64,000 bases of DNA from Simplicispira lacusdiani (GTDB lineage Bacteria > Pseudomonadota > Gammaproteobacteria > Burkholderiales > Burkholderiaceae_C). A model generated the notes under the pieces. The model was not told the origin of the DNA and did not search any database. It saw nothing but the letters and a program-made list of their open reading frames with translations. A program made the position numbers and the translations under genes. The stretch spans positions 514,660 through 578,659 of the forward strand of contig NZ_QXGR01000001.1 of NCBI RefSeq assembly GCF_003604195.1. Reading direction: 5' to 3'. Shown here piece after piece: positions 8,864 to 18,832 of this stretch; within the stretch, counting starts at the first letter, position 1, and the number at the start of each line of letters is the position of its first letter.

Positions 8864-10003
8864 TCAGGCCTGTGCCATGCGTTGGAACAGGCCGCCGGGC
8901 ATCCGCACCAGCGAGCCCGCCAATTCCAGTTCCAGTAATTGCACCTGCAGGCCGGGCGTGTCCAGCCCGGTGCGGGCTTGCAGGGCATCGAGGCCGATCG
9001 GGTCGAACCCCATGGCATCGAGCAGACCGTGCGCGGCGGGTGTCTCGGCAGGCGCGGGCGCCGGCCTGGCGGGCGCCGGCCATCGCAGCTCTTCGAGCAC
9101 ATCCTGCGCGGATTCCACCAGCTTGGCGCCTTGGCGGATCAGGGCGTGACAGCCGCGTGACTGGATGGCATGGATGGACCCAGGGATGGCGAACACCTCG
9201 CGGCCCTGCTCGCTGGCCATGCGGGCGGTGATCAGCGAGCCGGACGCTGGTGCGGCCTCCACCACCAGGGTGCCTTGGGAAAGGCCCGAGATGATGCGGT
9301 TGCGCTTGGGGAAATTGGCCGCCAGCGGGGGTGTGCCCAGCGGGTATTCGCTCATCAGCAGGCCCTGCGCGGCGATGCGGTGCGCCAGTTCGCGGTGGCG
9401 TTGCGGGTACACACGATCAAGACCGGTGCCCACCACGGCGATGGTGGCCGGCGTGGCATCCGTGGGGCTGGCGTCGGCCAGCGCGCCTTCGTGCGCGGCC
9501 CCGTCGATGCCCAGCGCAAGCCCCGAAACGATGGTCAGTCCTGCGGCGCGCAGGGTCTGGGCGAATTGCCGTGCATTGTCCTGTCCCTGGGGCGTGGGGT
9601 TGCGGCTGCCCACCAGGGCCAGGCAGCGTTCCGCCGGAAAGGCTGCGGCCCGCAGGAAGCGGGCCGGGCCGAGCAGGTAAAGCACCAAGGGTGGGTCGCT
9701 GGTTTCGAGCAGTGACGGCGGATACAGGGGGTGGCCCAGGGGGACGAGGGCCCGTGCGGTGGCAGCGTCGGGGCTGGCATGCAGCCATTGCCAGGTGGTT
9801 TCCACGAGGGAGGCCAGACCTGCGGGCTCGGTCTGCAGGGTGTCGGCCTGCGCGGGGCCGAGACAGGCCTGCAGCACATGCGCCGGTTGCTCGAAGATGC
9901 TGCGGGGAAGGCCGAAGGCCACCAGCAGGCGTCGGGCGGCCTGATTGCCGATGCCGGGCGTCAGGGTCAGCCGCAGCCATGCGGCGAGTTCATCGCGGTC
10001 CAT
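8864..10003 (-). CDS. dprA: DNA-processing protein DprA (Smf)
   Basis: DprA loads RecA on incoming single-stranded DNA during transformation. The protein shows an N-terminal helix-hairpin-helix part (LRLTLTPGIGNQAARRLL), a Rossmann-fold core with LVGSRNPTPQG, SGLALGIDGAAHEGAL, VYPQRHRELAHRIA, the block SEYPLGTPPLAANFPKRNRIISGL, and a C-terminal winged-helix DML1-like domain (MGFDPIGLDALQARTGLDTPGLQVQLLELEL). I chose the ATG at 10003 (MDRDELAAW, 379 aa); an in-frame ATG at 10042 or a TTG at 10078 is also possible. It follows the LysM gene in the same direction and is divergent from def-fmt, a common neighbourhood. Confidence 0.93.
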   Translation of the reverse strand: MDRDELAAWLRLTLTPGIGNQAARRLLVAFGLPRSIFEQPAHVLQACLGPAQADTLQTEPAGLASLVETTWQWLHASPDAATARALVPLGHPLYPPSLLETSDPPLVLYLLGPARFLRAAAFPAERCLALVGSRNPTPQGQDNARQFAQTLRAAGLTIVSGLALGIDGAAHEGALADASPTDATPATIAVVGTGLDRVYPQRHRELAHRIAAQGLLMSEYPLGTPPLAANFPKRNRIISGLSQGTLVVEAAPASGSLITARMASEQGREVFAIPGSIHAIQSRGCHALIRQGAKLVESAQDVLEELRWPAPARPAPAPAETPAAHGLLDAMGFDPIGLDALQARTGLDTPGLQVQLLELELAGSLVRMPGGLFQRMAQA

Positions 10004-10074
10004 TGCGCGCGGTGCAGGCTCCGTGCCGGAGCCGTTACCCATGGGCCGGTGCCGCGGTGTGCCGCTGCCGCATC

Positions 10075-11298
10075 TCAATCCGGGTTGGTGAGCCGGTCGC
10101 CAACGCGCACAGGCGTGCGCACATCCAGGATCAGCGCGTAGGAAACACGGTCGAAGGTGCGGAACACCATGGCCATGCCATTGTTTTCACTGGGCAGCTT
10201 GATCATGATCTTGGACTCGTCGGTCCGGTCCTTGATCTGCGCGCCCTTGGTCATCAGCTTGAGCACCAAGCCGGTTTCGATACCGTCCTGCGTGCCCAGG
10301 TTGATCGCGACCACGTTGTTCTGCGCGGCATTGGCGACGGCCGAACTGCCGTAGATGGAGACCACGCGGGCATCCACATCCTGCCGTGGCGCATGCGGCG
10401 TGTAGCTCAGGAAGACGCGCGGTGGCGCGGGCAGCAGGCGGTCGCCAGCGCGGATTTCCTCCTTGCTGGAAGTGAGGTCCAGCGAGGCGGGCACATACTC
10501 CGAAGTGACGCCGCCCTTGCCGTTGGCGCTGTCCTCGAAGGTCTCTCCGCGCATCAGCACCGCCTTGCCCAGGTGCTGAGCTTCGTAGCCCAGGATTTCC
10601 CCGGTCAGCGGGTCTTTCAGGGCCACGGCATTGCGGAACACGCGGAACTGGCGGGGCTCGCCAGGCTCGGCGCGCAATGGGTTGGCCACGTCGCCCCGGG
10701 CGTAGATGCGGTCTCCCGGGCTCATGAGCACACGGTCTTCCATCGTGGCCACGATGCGGGGTGCCTGTTGCAGTGTTTGCGCGTCAACCACCACGGGCTC
10801 CACCAGGAAGGGCTCGATCAGGTGTGGCTTGAGCGTGGGCAGCGCCGAGTCGGCCAGGCTGTCGGTGCGGGTGCGGGGGGAGACGCGCACGGTTTCGGGC
10901 TCGCCCGAGGTGCTGGTGCGCAGCCGGGCGTGGCCGCCATTCTTTTCGAGATAGAGGGTCTGCCCCGGGAAGATGAGGTGCGGGTTGCGGATCTCCTGGA
11001 GGTTCATGCCCCAGAGTTCGGGCCAGCGCCAGGGGCGTTTGAGGTACATGCCGGAGATGCCCCACAACGTGTCGCCGCGCTTGACGACATAGGTGTCGGG
11101 CGCACCGGGCGCGAGCTCGGCGAGGGGCACGCCCTGCTGGGCCACCTGCTGGGCGGTCGCGCGCTGTGACGCGGAGACCGAGAGATCCTGGGCCTGGACC
11201 GCCGGGGCGGCCAGGGCTGCGCAGAGGATGGCGGCTGTGCCCAGCATGGTCCGCTGCACGCTGGTGAATGCCGTCAAGTCGTTCCTGTTCTGATGCAT
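10075..11298 (-). CDS. Secreted LysM-domain protein
   Basis: This is a 407-residue exported protein. The start at 11298 (MHQNRNDLTAF) gives a signal peptide to about residue 36 ([16 protein letters not shown]). One LysM domain covers about residues 68-118 (DTYVVKRGDTLWGISGMYLKRPWRWPELWGMN ... GQTLYL), predicting binding to peptidoglycan. The rest is a long beta-rich region with repeated units of the kind QFRVFRNAVALKDPLTGEILGYEAQHLGKA and LPAPPRVFLSYTPHAPRQDVDARVVSIYG, typical of the LysM proteins found next to dprA in Burkholderiales. Its exact role is not known; a cell-wall function is inferred. It is divergent from def across a 179-base spacer. Confidence 0.85.
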   Translation of the reverse strand: MHQNRNDLTAFTSVQRTMLGTAAILCAALAAPAVQAQDLSVSASQRATAQQVAQQGVPLAELAPGAPDTYVVKRGDTLWGISGMYLKRPWRWPELWGMNLQEIRNPHLIFPGQTLYLEKNGGHARLRTSTSGEPETVRVSPRTRTDSLADSALPTLKPHLIEPFLVEPVVVDAQTLQQAPRIVATMEDRVLMSPGDRIYARGDVANPLRAEPGEPRQFRVFRNAVALKDPLTGEILGYEAQHLGKAVLMRGETFEDSANGKGGVTSEYVPASLDLTSSKEEIRAGDRLLPAPPRVFLSYTPHAPRQDVDARVVSIYGSSAVANAAQNNVVAINLGTQDGIETGLVLKLMTKGAQIKDRTDESKIMIKLPSENNGMAMVFRTFDRVSYALILDVRTPVRVGDRLTNPD

Positions 11299-11477
11299 TG
11301 TCAAACGCCCCCTCGCTGGCGCCGATATACACCCGGATATCGGGGCATACGGCAAAATACATTACAAATCATCTGAGATTCTCTGCTCAAGCCCTTGATT
11401 CGGCAATGATTATTGAATCAGGCAGGAGCGCACGCCTGAAAAAGTGGCGAAAATAGCGACATCTTTTCGGCGTGGCC

Positions 11478-11987
11478 ATGGCAATTCTTCCCATTCTTTG
11501 TTATCCGGACCCCCGGCTGCACACGGTCGCAAAACCCGTGCAGGTGGTGGATGATCGTGTTCGCCATGTCGTGTCCGACATGCTGGAAACCATGTACGAC
11601 GCCCATGGCATCGGCTTGGCCGCGACGCAGGTTGATGTGCATGAGCGGATCGTGGTCATCGATGTTTCGGAAGAGCGCGACCAACCGCTCGTGCTGATCA
11701 ACCCGGAAATCGTTTGGGCCAGCGCCGAGAAGCAGGTGGGTGACGAGGGCTGCCTCTCGGTGCCGGGCATCTACGATGGCGTCGCGCGTTCGGCGGCTGT
11801 CCATGTGCGGGCCCTCGATGCGCAGGGCCAGGAGCGCACCATCGAGGCCACCGAATTGCTGGCCGTGTGCATCCAGCATGAGCTCGACCATCTGCTGGGC
11901 AAGGTGTTCGTGGAATACCTGTCGCCCCTCAAGCGCAACCGCATCAAGTCAAAAATGATCAAGCGCCAGCGCGAGGCTCGCGCATGA
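11478..11987 (+). CDS. def: Peptide deformylase
   Basis: It removes the formyl group from the N-terminal methionine of new proteins. The 169-residue protein has all three motifs: GIGLAATQ (44-51), EGCLSVPG (90-97) and QHELDH (133-138). Cys92, His134 and His138 are the metal ligands and Glu135 the catalytic acid. The ATG at 11478 gives the standard [14 protein letters not shown] start; a GTG two codons upstream is possible. The 3' end overlaps the next gene by 4 bases. It is the first gene of def-lipoprotein-fmt-azlC-azlD. Confidence 0.97.
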   Translation: MAILPILCYPDPRLHTVAKPVQVVDDRVRHVVSDMLETMYDAHGIGLAATQVDVHERIVVIDVSEERDQPLVLINPEIVWASAEKQVGDEGCLSVPGIYDGVARSAAVHVRALDAQGQERTIEATELLAVCIQHELDHLLGKVFVEYLSPLKRNRIKSKMIKRQREARA

Positions 11988-12472
11988 GGCAGGCCTTCGC
12001 TCCCCGGGCGCGTGTGGGCGCGTTCCTCCTGGGCGTCGCCGTGCTGGCGGGCTGCGCGGCGCCGGCCATGGTGCGGCCCGGTGTGGCGCGCGACGACGTG
12101 ACCGCCCTGTGGGGTGAGCCTTTGGCGTCCTACCAATTGCCTGCGGGCCAGCGCCTTTTCTACCGTACCAAGCCTGGCCAGGTGCAGAGCCTGGACTTCG
12201 ATGCCACCGGCAAGCTGGTCGGCATGGAGCAGGCGCTGACCGCGCAACGCCTGGGCCGGATCACCGCCGGCCAGTGGCGTGCCGCCGATGTGCAGTTGGC
12301 CTTCGGCCCCCCCGCCAAAAGAGAGGCGAATGGCGACCAGGGCAGCGTCTGGACCTATTTTTTCCAGGAATACGGCACGCACCGGCGCGCGCGCGTCCTC
12401 CTCGACCCTGCCGGGGCCGTGGTGCGCACCGAATTCGCCGATGACCCCGCTGCCGATGAGCGCTACCGCTAG
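11984..12472 (+). CDS. Small lipoprotein between def and fmt
   Basis: This is a 162-residue predicted lipoprotein: signal segment [14 protein letters not shown] with lipobox LAGC (Cys26), no membrane helix after that. The mature part begins [34 protein letters not shown], which resembles the opening of BamE/SmpA-type small outer-membrane lipoproteins (a Gly-start helix followed by GEP), but similarity is weak and I would not name it. It overlaps the def stop by ATGA and sits 18 bases before fmt, so it is translated with them. The function is unknown. Confidence 0.8.
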   Translation: MRQAFAPRARVGAFLLGVAVLAGCAAPAMVRPGVARDDVTALWGEPLASYQLPAGQRLFYRTKPGQVQSLDFDATGKLVGMEQALTAQRLGRITAGQWRAADVQLAFGPPAKREANGDQGSVWTYFFQEYGTHRRARVLLDPAGAVVRTEFADDPAADERYR

Positions 12473-12490
12473 CGCAGGGCAGGTTTTTCC

Positions 12491-13474
12491 ATGAAAGTCA
12501 TTTTCGCCGGCACGCCGGAGTTCGCCCGGGTGGCGCTGGAGGCGCTGCTGCAGGCCGGTTTTGCCGTGCCGCTGGTGCTGACCCAGCCCGACCGTCCCGC
12601 TGGGCGCGGCATGAAGCTGCAGGCTTCGCCGGTCAAGCAGCTGGCCCTGGAGCACGGCATCGCCGTGGCGCAGCCGCGCAGCCTGCGGCTCGATGGCAAA
12701 TACCCCGAGGACGCCGCCCAGGCGCAAGCCGCCATCGCGGCCGCCCGGGCCGACGTGATGGTGGTGGCGGCCTATGGCTTGATCCTGCCGCAGTGGGTGC
12801 TCGATGCGCCGCCGCTCGGCTGCCTCAACATCCACGCCAGCCTGTTGCCGCGCTGGCGCGGCGCGGCGCCCATCCACCGTGCCATTGAGGCTGGCGACGC
12901 CGAGACCGGCGTCACCATCATGCAGATGGACGCGGGTCTCGACACCGGCGACATGCTGTTGGACGAAAAAGCCGCGATCCTGCCCGGCGACACCACGGCC
13001 GTATTGCACGACCGGTTGGCGCAGCTGGGCGGACGCCTCATCGTGCAGGCGCTCCGGCAGCTCCCCGGTGGGGGGCTGCGCCGCGTGCCACAGCCCGAGC
13101 AAGGCGTGACCTATGCGCACAAGATCGACAAGGTTGAGAGCGGCGTGGACTGGTCGCTGCCGGCCGAGGTGATCGCCCGGCGTGTGCGCGCCTTCGATCC
13201 CTTTCCCGGCGCCAGCACGGTGCTGGGCACCGAGGGCATCAAGATCTGGAGCTCTGAAATTGATAGCTGCTCGCGCTTGCCAGAAGCGCGCTGCGGGCAG
13301 ATTTTGTCTGTAAATGATGCCGGCATCATGGTGGCTTGCGGTGAGGGGGCCTTGCGCCTGACCGTGCTGCAGCGCGCGGGCGGCAAGCGCCTGGCGGCCG
13401 CCGATTTCGTGCGCGGCTTCGAGCTGCGGCCCGGCATGGTGCTGGGCAACGCGGCCGGTGGGGCGCCGCCTTGA
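12491..13474 (+). CDS. fmt: Methionyl-tRNA formyltransferase
   Basis: It formylates initiator Met-tRNA, the step that the neighbouring deformylase later reverses. The 327-residue protein has [12 protein letters not shown] at the N-terminus, the formyl-transfer site [16 protein letters not shown] (Asn113, His115), and GLDTGDMLL (Asp151). The C-terminal tRNA-binding domain follows a linker. That linker carries an in-frame copy of the short hairpin repeat (bases 13251-13310), encoding about 20 residues around [20 protein letters not shown] that are not part of the usual family sequence. The stop overlaps the azlC TTG start. Confidence 0.97.
   Translation: MKVIFAGTPEFARVALEALLQAGFAVPLVLTQPDRPAGRGMKLQASPVKQLALEHGIAVAQPRSLRLDGKYPEDAAQAQAAIAAARADVMVVAAYGLILPQWVLDAPPLGCLNIHASLLPRWRGAAPIHRAIEAGDAETGVTIMQMDAGLDTGDMLLDEKAAILPGDTTAVLHDRLAQLGGRLIVQALRQLPGGGLRRVPQPEQGVTYAHKIDKVESGVDWSLPAEVIARRVRAFDPFPGASTVLGTEGIKIWSSEIDSCSRLPEARCGQILSVNDAGIMVACGEGALRLTVLQRAGGKRLAAADFVRGFELRPGMVLGNAAGGAPP
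13251..13310 (+). repeat. Short hairpin repeat inside fmt (copy 1)
   Basis: It contains GATAGCTGCTCGCGCTT, then GCCAG as loop, then AAGCGC, and ends in GCAGATTTTG. GCGCTT/AAGCGC forms the stem. The copy is in frame within the Fmt linker region and does not disrupt the gene. Confidence 0.7.
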
Positions 13475-14214
13475 CCTGGTCCACGGCCGGCGCGGTGCTG
13501 CGCCACCCATCCTATCGCCAGGGAGTGGCCGACATGGTGGGCGCGGCAGTGGGGGTGGGGGCCTGGGGCCTCGTGACGGGCGTGGCCATGGTCAAAAGCG
13601 GCATGTCCGTGCCCATGGCGCTGGCCATGACGCTGCTGGTGTACGCCGGCAGCGCGCAGCTGGCGGTGATTCCGCTGCTGGCCGTGGGTGCCCCGCTGTG
13701 GGTGATCTGGCTCACCGCGGCCTGCGTGAACCTGCGCTTCGTGATCTTCAGCAGCATGTGGCGCAGTTACTTCCAGCCGCTGCCGCTGCGCCAGCGCCTG
13801 GCCATCGGCTACTTCAGCGGCGACGTGATCTTCGTCGCCTTCATGAAGCGCTTCCCCGAGCCCGTGCCAGGCCCGGGGCAGGTGCCGTATTTCTGGGGAG
13901 CGGCGTCGATCAACTGGGTCGCCTGGCAGGTGCCCTCGATTGCTGGCATCCTGCTCGCCAATGCGATTCCCTTGTCCTGGGGGCTGGGTTTTGCCGGTGT
14001 GCTGGCCCTGCTGGGCGTGCTGCTGTCGCTGCTGTACGACCGCGCCACCTGGCTGGCCACGGTGGTCGCGGCGACGGCGGCCATCGCGGCGTTCGCCCTG
14101 CCGCTCAAGCTCAACATCCTCGTGGCCATCGCGGCCGCAGTGGCGGCGGGCCTGGCGATGGAGGCCGTGGACCGGCGGTGCGCCGCGCGTCGCAGCGGAG
14201 GAGGCGCCGCATGA
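13471..14214 (+). CDS. azlC: Branched-chain amino-acid exporter large subunit AzlC
   Basis: This is a 247-residue inner-membrane protein of the AzlC/YgaZ family, with about seven hydrophobic segments. Characteristic stretches are [47 protein letters not shown] and [16 protein letters not shown]. With AzlD it exports branched-chain amino acids or azaleucine. The TTG at 13471 is taken as start because it overlaps the fmt stop (TTGA) and gives the full N-terminus ([16 protein letters not shown]). The 3' end overlaps azlD by ATGA, so the pair is translationally coupled. Confidence 0.92.
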   Translation: MTWSTAGAVLRHPSYRQGVADMVGAAVGVGAWGLVTGVAMVKSGMSVPMALAMTLLVYAGSAQLAVIPLLAVGAPLWVIWLTAACVNLRFVIFSSMWRSYFQPLPLRQRLAIGYFSGDVIFVAFMKRFPEPVPGPGQVPYFWGAASINWVAWQVPSIAGILLANAIPLSWGLGFAGVLALLGVLLSLLYDRATWLATVVAATAAIAAFALPLKLNILVAIAAAVAAGLAMEAVDRRCAARRSGGGAA

Positions 14215-14546
14215 GCTGGGACGATGTCTTTTCCCTGCTGGCCATCGTTGGGTTGGCCGCCATCACGCTGGTTGCGCGTGCCTTTTTCATGATTCCCGAG
14301 CGCGAGATTCCCATGCCCGACTGGCTGCGGCGCGGCCTGAAGTATGCGCCGCTGGCCGCCCTGGCCGCGGTGATCGCGCCCGAGATCTTCATGGCCCGGG
14401 GTGCGCTCATCGGCTCGCTGCACGACGCGCGCCTGCCGGCCGTGCTCTGCGCCACGGCGTATTATTTCTGGAAGCGCGGCATCCTCGGCACCATTGTCGT
14501 GGGCATGCTGGTCTACCTGCCTCTGCACATCGGCCTGGGCTGGTAG
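14211..14546 (+). CDS. azlD: Branched-chain amino-acid exporter small subunit AzlD
   Basis: This 111-residue protein has four hydrophobic segments (LLAIVGLAAITLVARAFFMI; YAPLAALAAVIAPEIF; ARLPAVLCATAYYFW; LGTIVVGMLVYLPLHIGL). It is the usual small partner of AzlC. The ATG overlaps the azlC stop, which fixes the start. It is the last gene of the def-fmt-azlCD run; a TACAAT for pgk follows 20 bases after its stop. Confidence 0.92.
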   Translation: MSWDDVFSLLAIVGLAAITLVARAFFMIPEREIPMPDWLRRGLKYAPLAALAAVIAPEIFMARGALIGSLHDARLPAVLCATAYYFWKRGILGTIVVGMLVYLPLHIGLGW

Positions 14547-14565
14547 CGGCCGGCATGCGGGTGCC

Positions 14566-14571
14566 TACAAT
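14566..14571 (+). promoter_or_regulatory. Candidate -10 (TACAAT) for pgk
   Basis: TACAAT lies 40 bases upstream of the pgk ATG, just after the azlD stop. It repeats the hexamer found before bamE and gshA. The -35 is not clear. Confidence 0.4.
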
Positions 14572-14611
14572 GCGGCCTGCCGCATGTGCGACTGCCTGAC
14601 CGAGCCTTTTC

Positions 14612-15805
<1,194 letters not shown>

Positions 15806-15864
15806 GTGGCACAGGTGGCGCCGGCAATACCGGCGCTGTGACAAAAACAACAAAGCGTCTGTGC

Positions 15865-15889
15865 CCGGGCGCAGTTAGCGCATTTTTTT
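15865..15889 (+). terminator. Weak terminator-like site after pgk
   Basis: A short GCGC-AGTTA-GCGC stem is followed by seven T residues (15883-15889). A second, longer hairpin without a T run (GCGCCGG/CCGGCGC around 15818-15836) lies just before it. Either could end pgk transcription; neither is a strong example. Confidence 0.4.
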
Positions 15890-15983
15890 CTTGTTTTTGT
15901 TGAGCATAAAGCCCAGAATCGTTCTCAGTTGTGGGGGATAACGTTTTCCGTGGCCCCGCCGTTCAAGTCCGTAGGAGGGAATC

Positions 15984-16670
15984 ATGGCGTTTTCAAAGGC
16001 AATCAGCCTGGCCGTTCTGGCTGGCGCTGTGGCGACTATGGTGGGATGCGCAAACAGGGCGCCCATTCCCCTGGCTGAGAATTTCGAACTGACCGTCCAG
16101 CCCAAGGTGCGGTCGGCGGGTCATTGGGAGCTGGTGTCGCGCGATGTCGTCGCGCAAACCCTGGCGACCCTTGACAAGGCGGGCATGCCCCAAGGGACGC
16201 AACTGCATGTGGCGCTGCCTCCCAACCCCAGCCAGTTCGATCTGGCGTTCCGGGATTTCCTGATCACCAAGCTCGTGCAGAGCGGCGCGCCCGTGCAGCA
16301 GATGCCCGGCCAGACGCTCGACGTGACCTACCACGCGCAACTCGTGCGCCACAACAGCGATCGCCCGCACTTCATCCCAGGTCAGTTCACCATGATCGCC
16401 GCAGGCCTCATGGCGGCCTACGGCCTGCGCCATGAGCATCTCGATGCGCAGCTGCTGGCCACGCTGGGTCTGACCGTTGCAGCCGATTACGGCGCCAGCA
16501 TCAACTCCGGCGGTCCCACCAACACCGAGATGATCCTCACCACCACGGTGGCTCGGGGCGGTCAATACATCGCGCGCAAGACGGATGTGTATTACCTGGA
16601 GAACGCTGACACCCCGCTGTTCCTGCGTCCTTCGTACAAGAGCGTCAACATGAAGGTGGTGTCGCAATGA
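15984..16670 (+). CDS. Hypothetical lipoprotein, first of a pair
   Basis: This is a 228-residue predicted lipoprotein: signal AISLAVLAGAVATMVGC with Cys22 as the lipidation site. A strong ribosome binding site (TAGGAGGGA) precedes the ATG. The mature protein has no recognised motif; it contains YHAQLVRHNSDRPHFIPGQFTMIAAGLMAAYGLRHEHLD, a moderately hydrophobic stretch, and ends in a beta-rich part (ILTTTVARGGQYIARKTDVYYLE). Its stop overlaps the ATG of the FlgO-like gene, so the two are made together. I do not recognise the family. Confidence 0.75.
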   Translation: MAFSKAISLAVLAGAVATMVGCANRAPIPLAENFELTVQPKVRSAGHWELVSRDVVAQTLATLDKAGMPQGTQLHVALPPNPSQFDLAFRDFLITKLVQSGAPVQQMPGQTLDVTYHAQLVRHNSDRPHFIPGQFTMIAAGLMAAYGLRHEHLDAQLLATLGLTVAADYGASINSGGPTNTEMILTTTVARGGQYIARKTDVYYLENADTPLFLRPSYKSVNMKVVSQ

Positions 16671-17221
16671 AATCGTATGCACTCCTGACCGTACTGGCCG
16701 GCGCGCTGCTGGCGGGTTGCGCTTCGAACAATACGCCCGTGCGCACCGAACCCACGTACCAGGAAGCGGCCAGCAGCCAATTCCTGCAAAGCAATGGTGA
16801 TGCCGTCACCAAGCTGGTGGCGGGCTTTGACCTGAATACCCTCGGAGCGGGCCCAGTGCTCGTGGCCACGGTGGTGAACGTCAATGACTTGAGCCGTTCG
16901 GCACCGCTGGGCCGCACGCTGTCCGAGCAATACGCCTCGGTCATGGCTGGCAAGGGTTTTAACGTCAAGGAAGTCAAGCTTCGCGGAGAGGTGTTCGTGA
17001 AGGAAGGCGCTGGCGAATTGCTGCTGTCGCGTGAAATCAAGGACATCGCACGCAGTCAGAATGCTTCGCTGGTGCTTGTTGGCACCTATTCGGCTGCGGC
17101 CAACTTCACCTATGTCAGTCTCAAGCTCGTGCGCACGGAAGACAGCCGCATCGTGCGCGGCCATGACTACGCGCTGCCCAACGACCGTGACGTGCAGCGC
17201 CTGTTGCAGGTGCCGCGCTGA
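16667..17221 (+). CDS. FlgO-like lipoprotein
   Basis: This is a 184-residue predicted lipoprotein with lipobox LAGC (Cys18). The mature domain resembles the FlgO family of outer-membrane proteins: a stretch beginning LVATVVNVNDLSRSAPLGRTLSEQYASVMAGKGFNVKEVKLRG, then IARSQNASLVLVGTYSAAANFTYVSLKLVRTEDSRIVRGHDYAL. In Vibrio, FlgO is linked to flagella, but no flagellar gene is present here, so only the domain is claimed. It is coupled by ATGA to the upstream lipoprotein and followed by a good terminator, making a two-gene unit inside the pgk-pyk region. Confidence 0.75.
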   Translation: MKSYALLTVLAGALLAGCASNNTPVRTEPTYQEAASSQFLQSNGDAVTKLVAGFDLNTLGAGPVLVATVVNVNDLSRSAPLGRTLSEQYASVMAGKGFNVKEVKLRGEVFVKEGAGELLLSREIKDIARSQNASLVLVGTYSAAANFTYVSLKLVRTEDSRIVRGHDYALPNDRDVQRLLQVPR

Positions 17222-17263
17222 GCACCGTGGTGTCTGGCCCCCTCGGGGGGGCGTATCTCCGAA

Positions 17264-17287
17264 AGGCCGTCGCAAGACGGCCTTTTT
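17264..17287 (+). terminator. Rho-independent terminator after the FlgO-like gene
   Basis: The stem AGGCCGTC / GACGGCCT with loop GCAA is followed by TTTTT. It closes the two-lipoprotein unit before pyk. Confidence 0.85.
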
Positions 17288-17390
17288 CGCATCTGGAGCG
17301 GCGCGAACACAATCCGGTAGTTCGTTGCGGTCGTGTAACTGATTCCGTGTGAAAATTGAAACCGGATTACATATCGAGAAAGGGTTGTCC

Positions 17391-18827
17391 ATGAATCTGC
17401 GCCGCGCCACCAAGATCGTCGCCACCCTGGGGCCTGCCTCCAGCGACGTGGCCTTGCTGGAGAAGATGATCTCGGCCGGGGTCAATGTTGTCCGGCTCAA
17501 TTTCAGCCATGGCGCCGCGCAGGATCACATCGATCGCGCCCAGATGGTGCGCGAAGCCGCGCAGAGGGCTGGCCGCGAGGTGGCCATCATGGCTGACTTG
17601 CAGGGGCCGAAGATCCGCGTGGGTAAGTTCGCTCAGGGCAAGGTGATGCTGGAAGCCGGTGCGCCGTTCATCCTCGACGCCTCGCGCACCGAGCCGGGCG
17701 ACCAGGAAGGCGTGGGGCTGGACTACAAGGAACTGCCCCGAGACACCCGGGCCGGCGACGTGCTGCTGCTCAACGACGGTCTGATCGTCCTCACCGTGGA
17801 CGCGGTGCGCGGCGAGGCCGTGCACACCACGGTGAAGATCGGTGGCGAACTCTCCAACAACAAGGGCATCAACAAGCAGGGAGGCGGTCTCACGGCGCCT
17901 GCCCTGACGGCCAAGGACATGGAAGACATCCGCACGGCCATGAGCCTGCAGGCCGATTACGTTGCGGTGAGCTTTCCCAAGAACGCCACCGACATGGAAA
18001 TGGCCCGCCAGTTGTGCAACGTGGCGGCTGCGCCCTACCGCCACCGGCCCGGCCTGATCGCCAAGATCGAGCGTGCCGAGGCGATTCCGCGCCTGGAAGA
18101 AATCCTGCGGGTGAGTGACGGCATCATGGTGGCTCGTGGCGATCTCGCGGTGGAGGTGGGCAACGCCGTGGTGCCGGCGCTGCAGAAAAAGATGATCCGC
18201 ATGGCGCGGGACATGGACAAGGTCGTGATCACGGCCACGCAGATGATGGAGAGCATGATCACCAACCCGGTGCCCACGCGTGCCGAGGTCAGCGACGTGG
18301 CCAACGCCGTGCTGGACGGCACCGATGCCGTGATGCTCAGCGCGGAAACCGCCGCCGGCAAGTACCCGCTGGAGACCGTGCAGGAGATGGCCAAGATCTG
18401 CGCCGCCGCCGAGGCTGCCGAGGATGTCCAGCTTGACGCCGATTTCTCGGGCCGCGTTTTCTCCAGCATCGACCAGTCCATTGCCATGGGCGCGCTGTTC
18501 ACGGCACACCACCTGGGTGCCAAGGCCATCGTGGCCATGACGGACAGCGGCTCCACGGCGCTGTGGATGAGTCGGCACCGCATCCACATTCCGATCTACG
18601 CGCTCACTCCCAAGATCTCGACACAGCGACGCATGGCTTTGTTCCGCAACGTGCGTCCATTGCTCATGGACACCAGCGCCGACCGCGATACCGCGCTCGA
18701 CCAGGCGGAGCGCCATCTCAAGGACCGTGGCATCGTCAGCAGTGGCGATGTCTATGCGATCACTTGCGGTGAGCCCATGGGCGCGCCGGGCGGCACCAAC
18801 ATGCTGAAGATCTGCAGGGCGATCTGA
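17391..18827 (+). CDS. pyk: Pyruvate kinase
   Basis: It makes pyruvate and ATP from phosphoenolpyruvate. The 478-residue protein starts at ATG 17391 (MNLRRATKIVATLGPASSD), preceded by GAAAGGG. It has the substrate-binding RLNFSHG (about 36-42), ADLQGPKIRVG, the active-site helix LIAKIERAEAIPRLEEIL, the metal-binding MVARGDLAVE and ITATQMMESM with SAETAAGKYP. A C-terminal allosteric domain is present. Its stop lies only 5 bases from the convergent PAP2 gene stop, with no terminator between them. Confidence 0.97.
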   Translation: MNLRRATKIVATLGPASSDVALLEKMISAGVNVVRLNFSHGAAQDHIDRAQMVREAAQRAGREVAIMADLQGPKIRVGKFAQGKVMLEAGAPFILDASRTEPGDQEGVGLDYKELPRDTRAGDVLLLNDGLIVLTVDAVRGEAVHTTVKIGGELSNNKGINKQGGGLTAPALTAKDMEDIRTAMSLQADYVAVSFPKNATDMEMARQLCNVAAAPYRHRPGLIAKIERAEAIPRLEEILRVSDGIMVARGDLAVEVGNAVVPALQKKMIRMARDMDKVVITATQMMESMITNPVPTRAEVSDVANAVLDGTDAVMLSAETAAGKYPLETVQEMAKICAAAEAAEDVQLDADFSGRVFSSIDQSIAMGALFTAHHLGAKAIVAMTDSGSTALWMSRHRIHIPIYALTPKISTQRRMALFRNVRPLLMDTSADRDTALDQAERHLKDRGIVSSGDVYAITCGEPMGAPGGTNMLKICRAI

Positions 18828-18832
18828 CGCTC

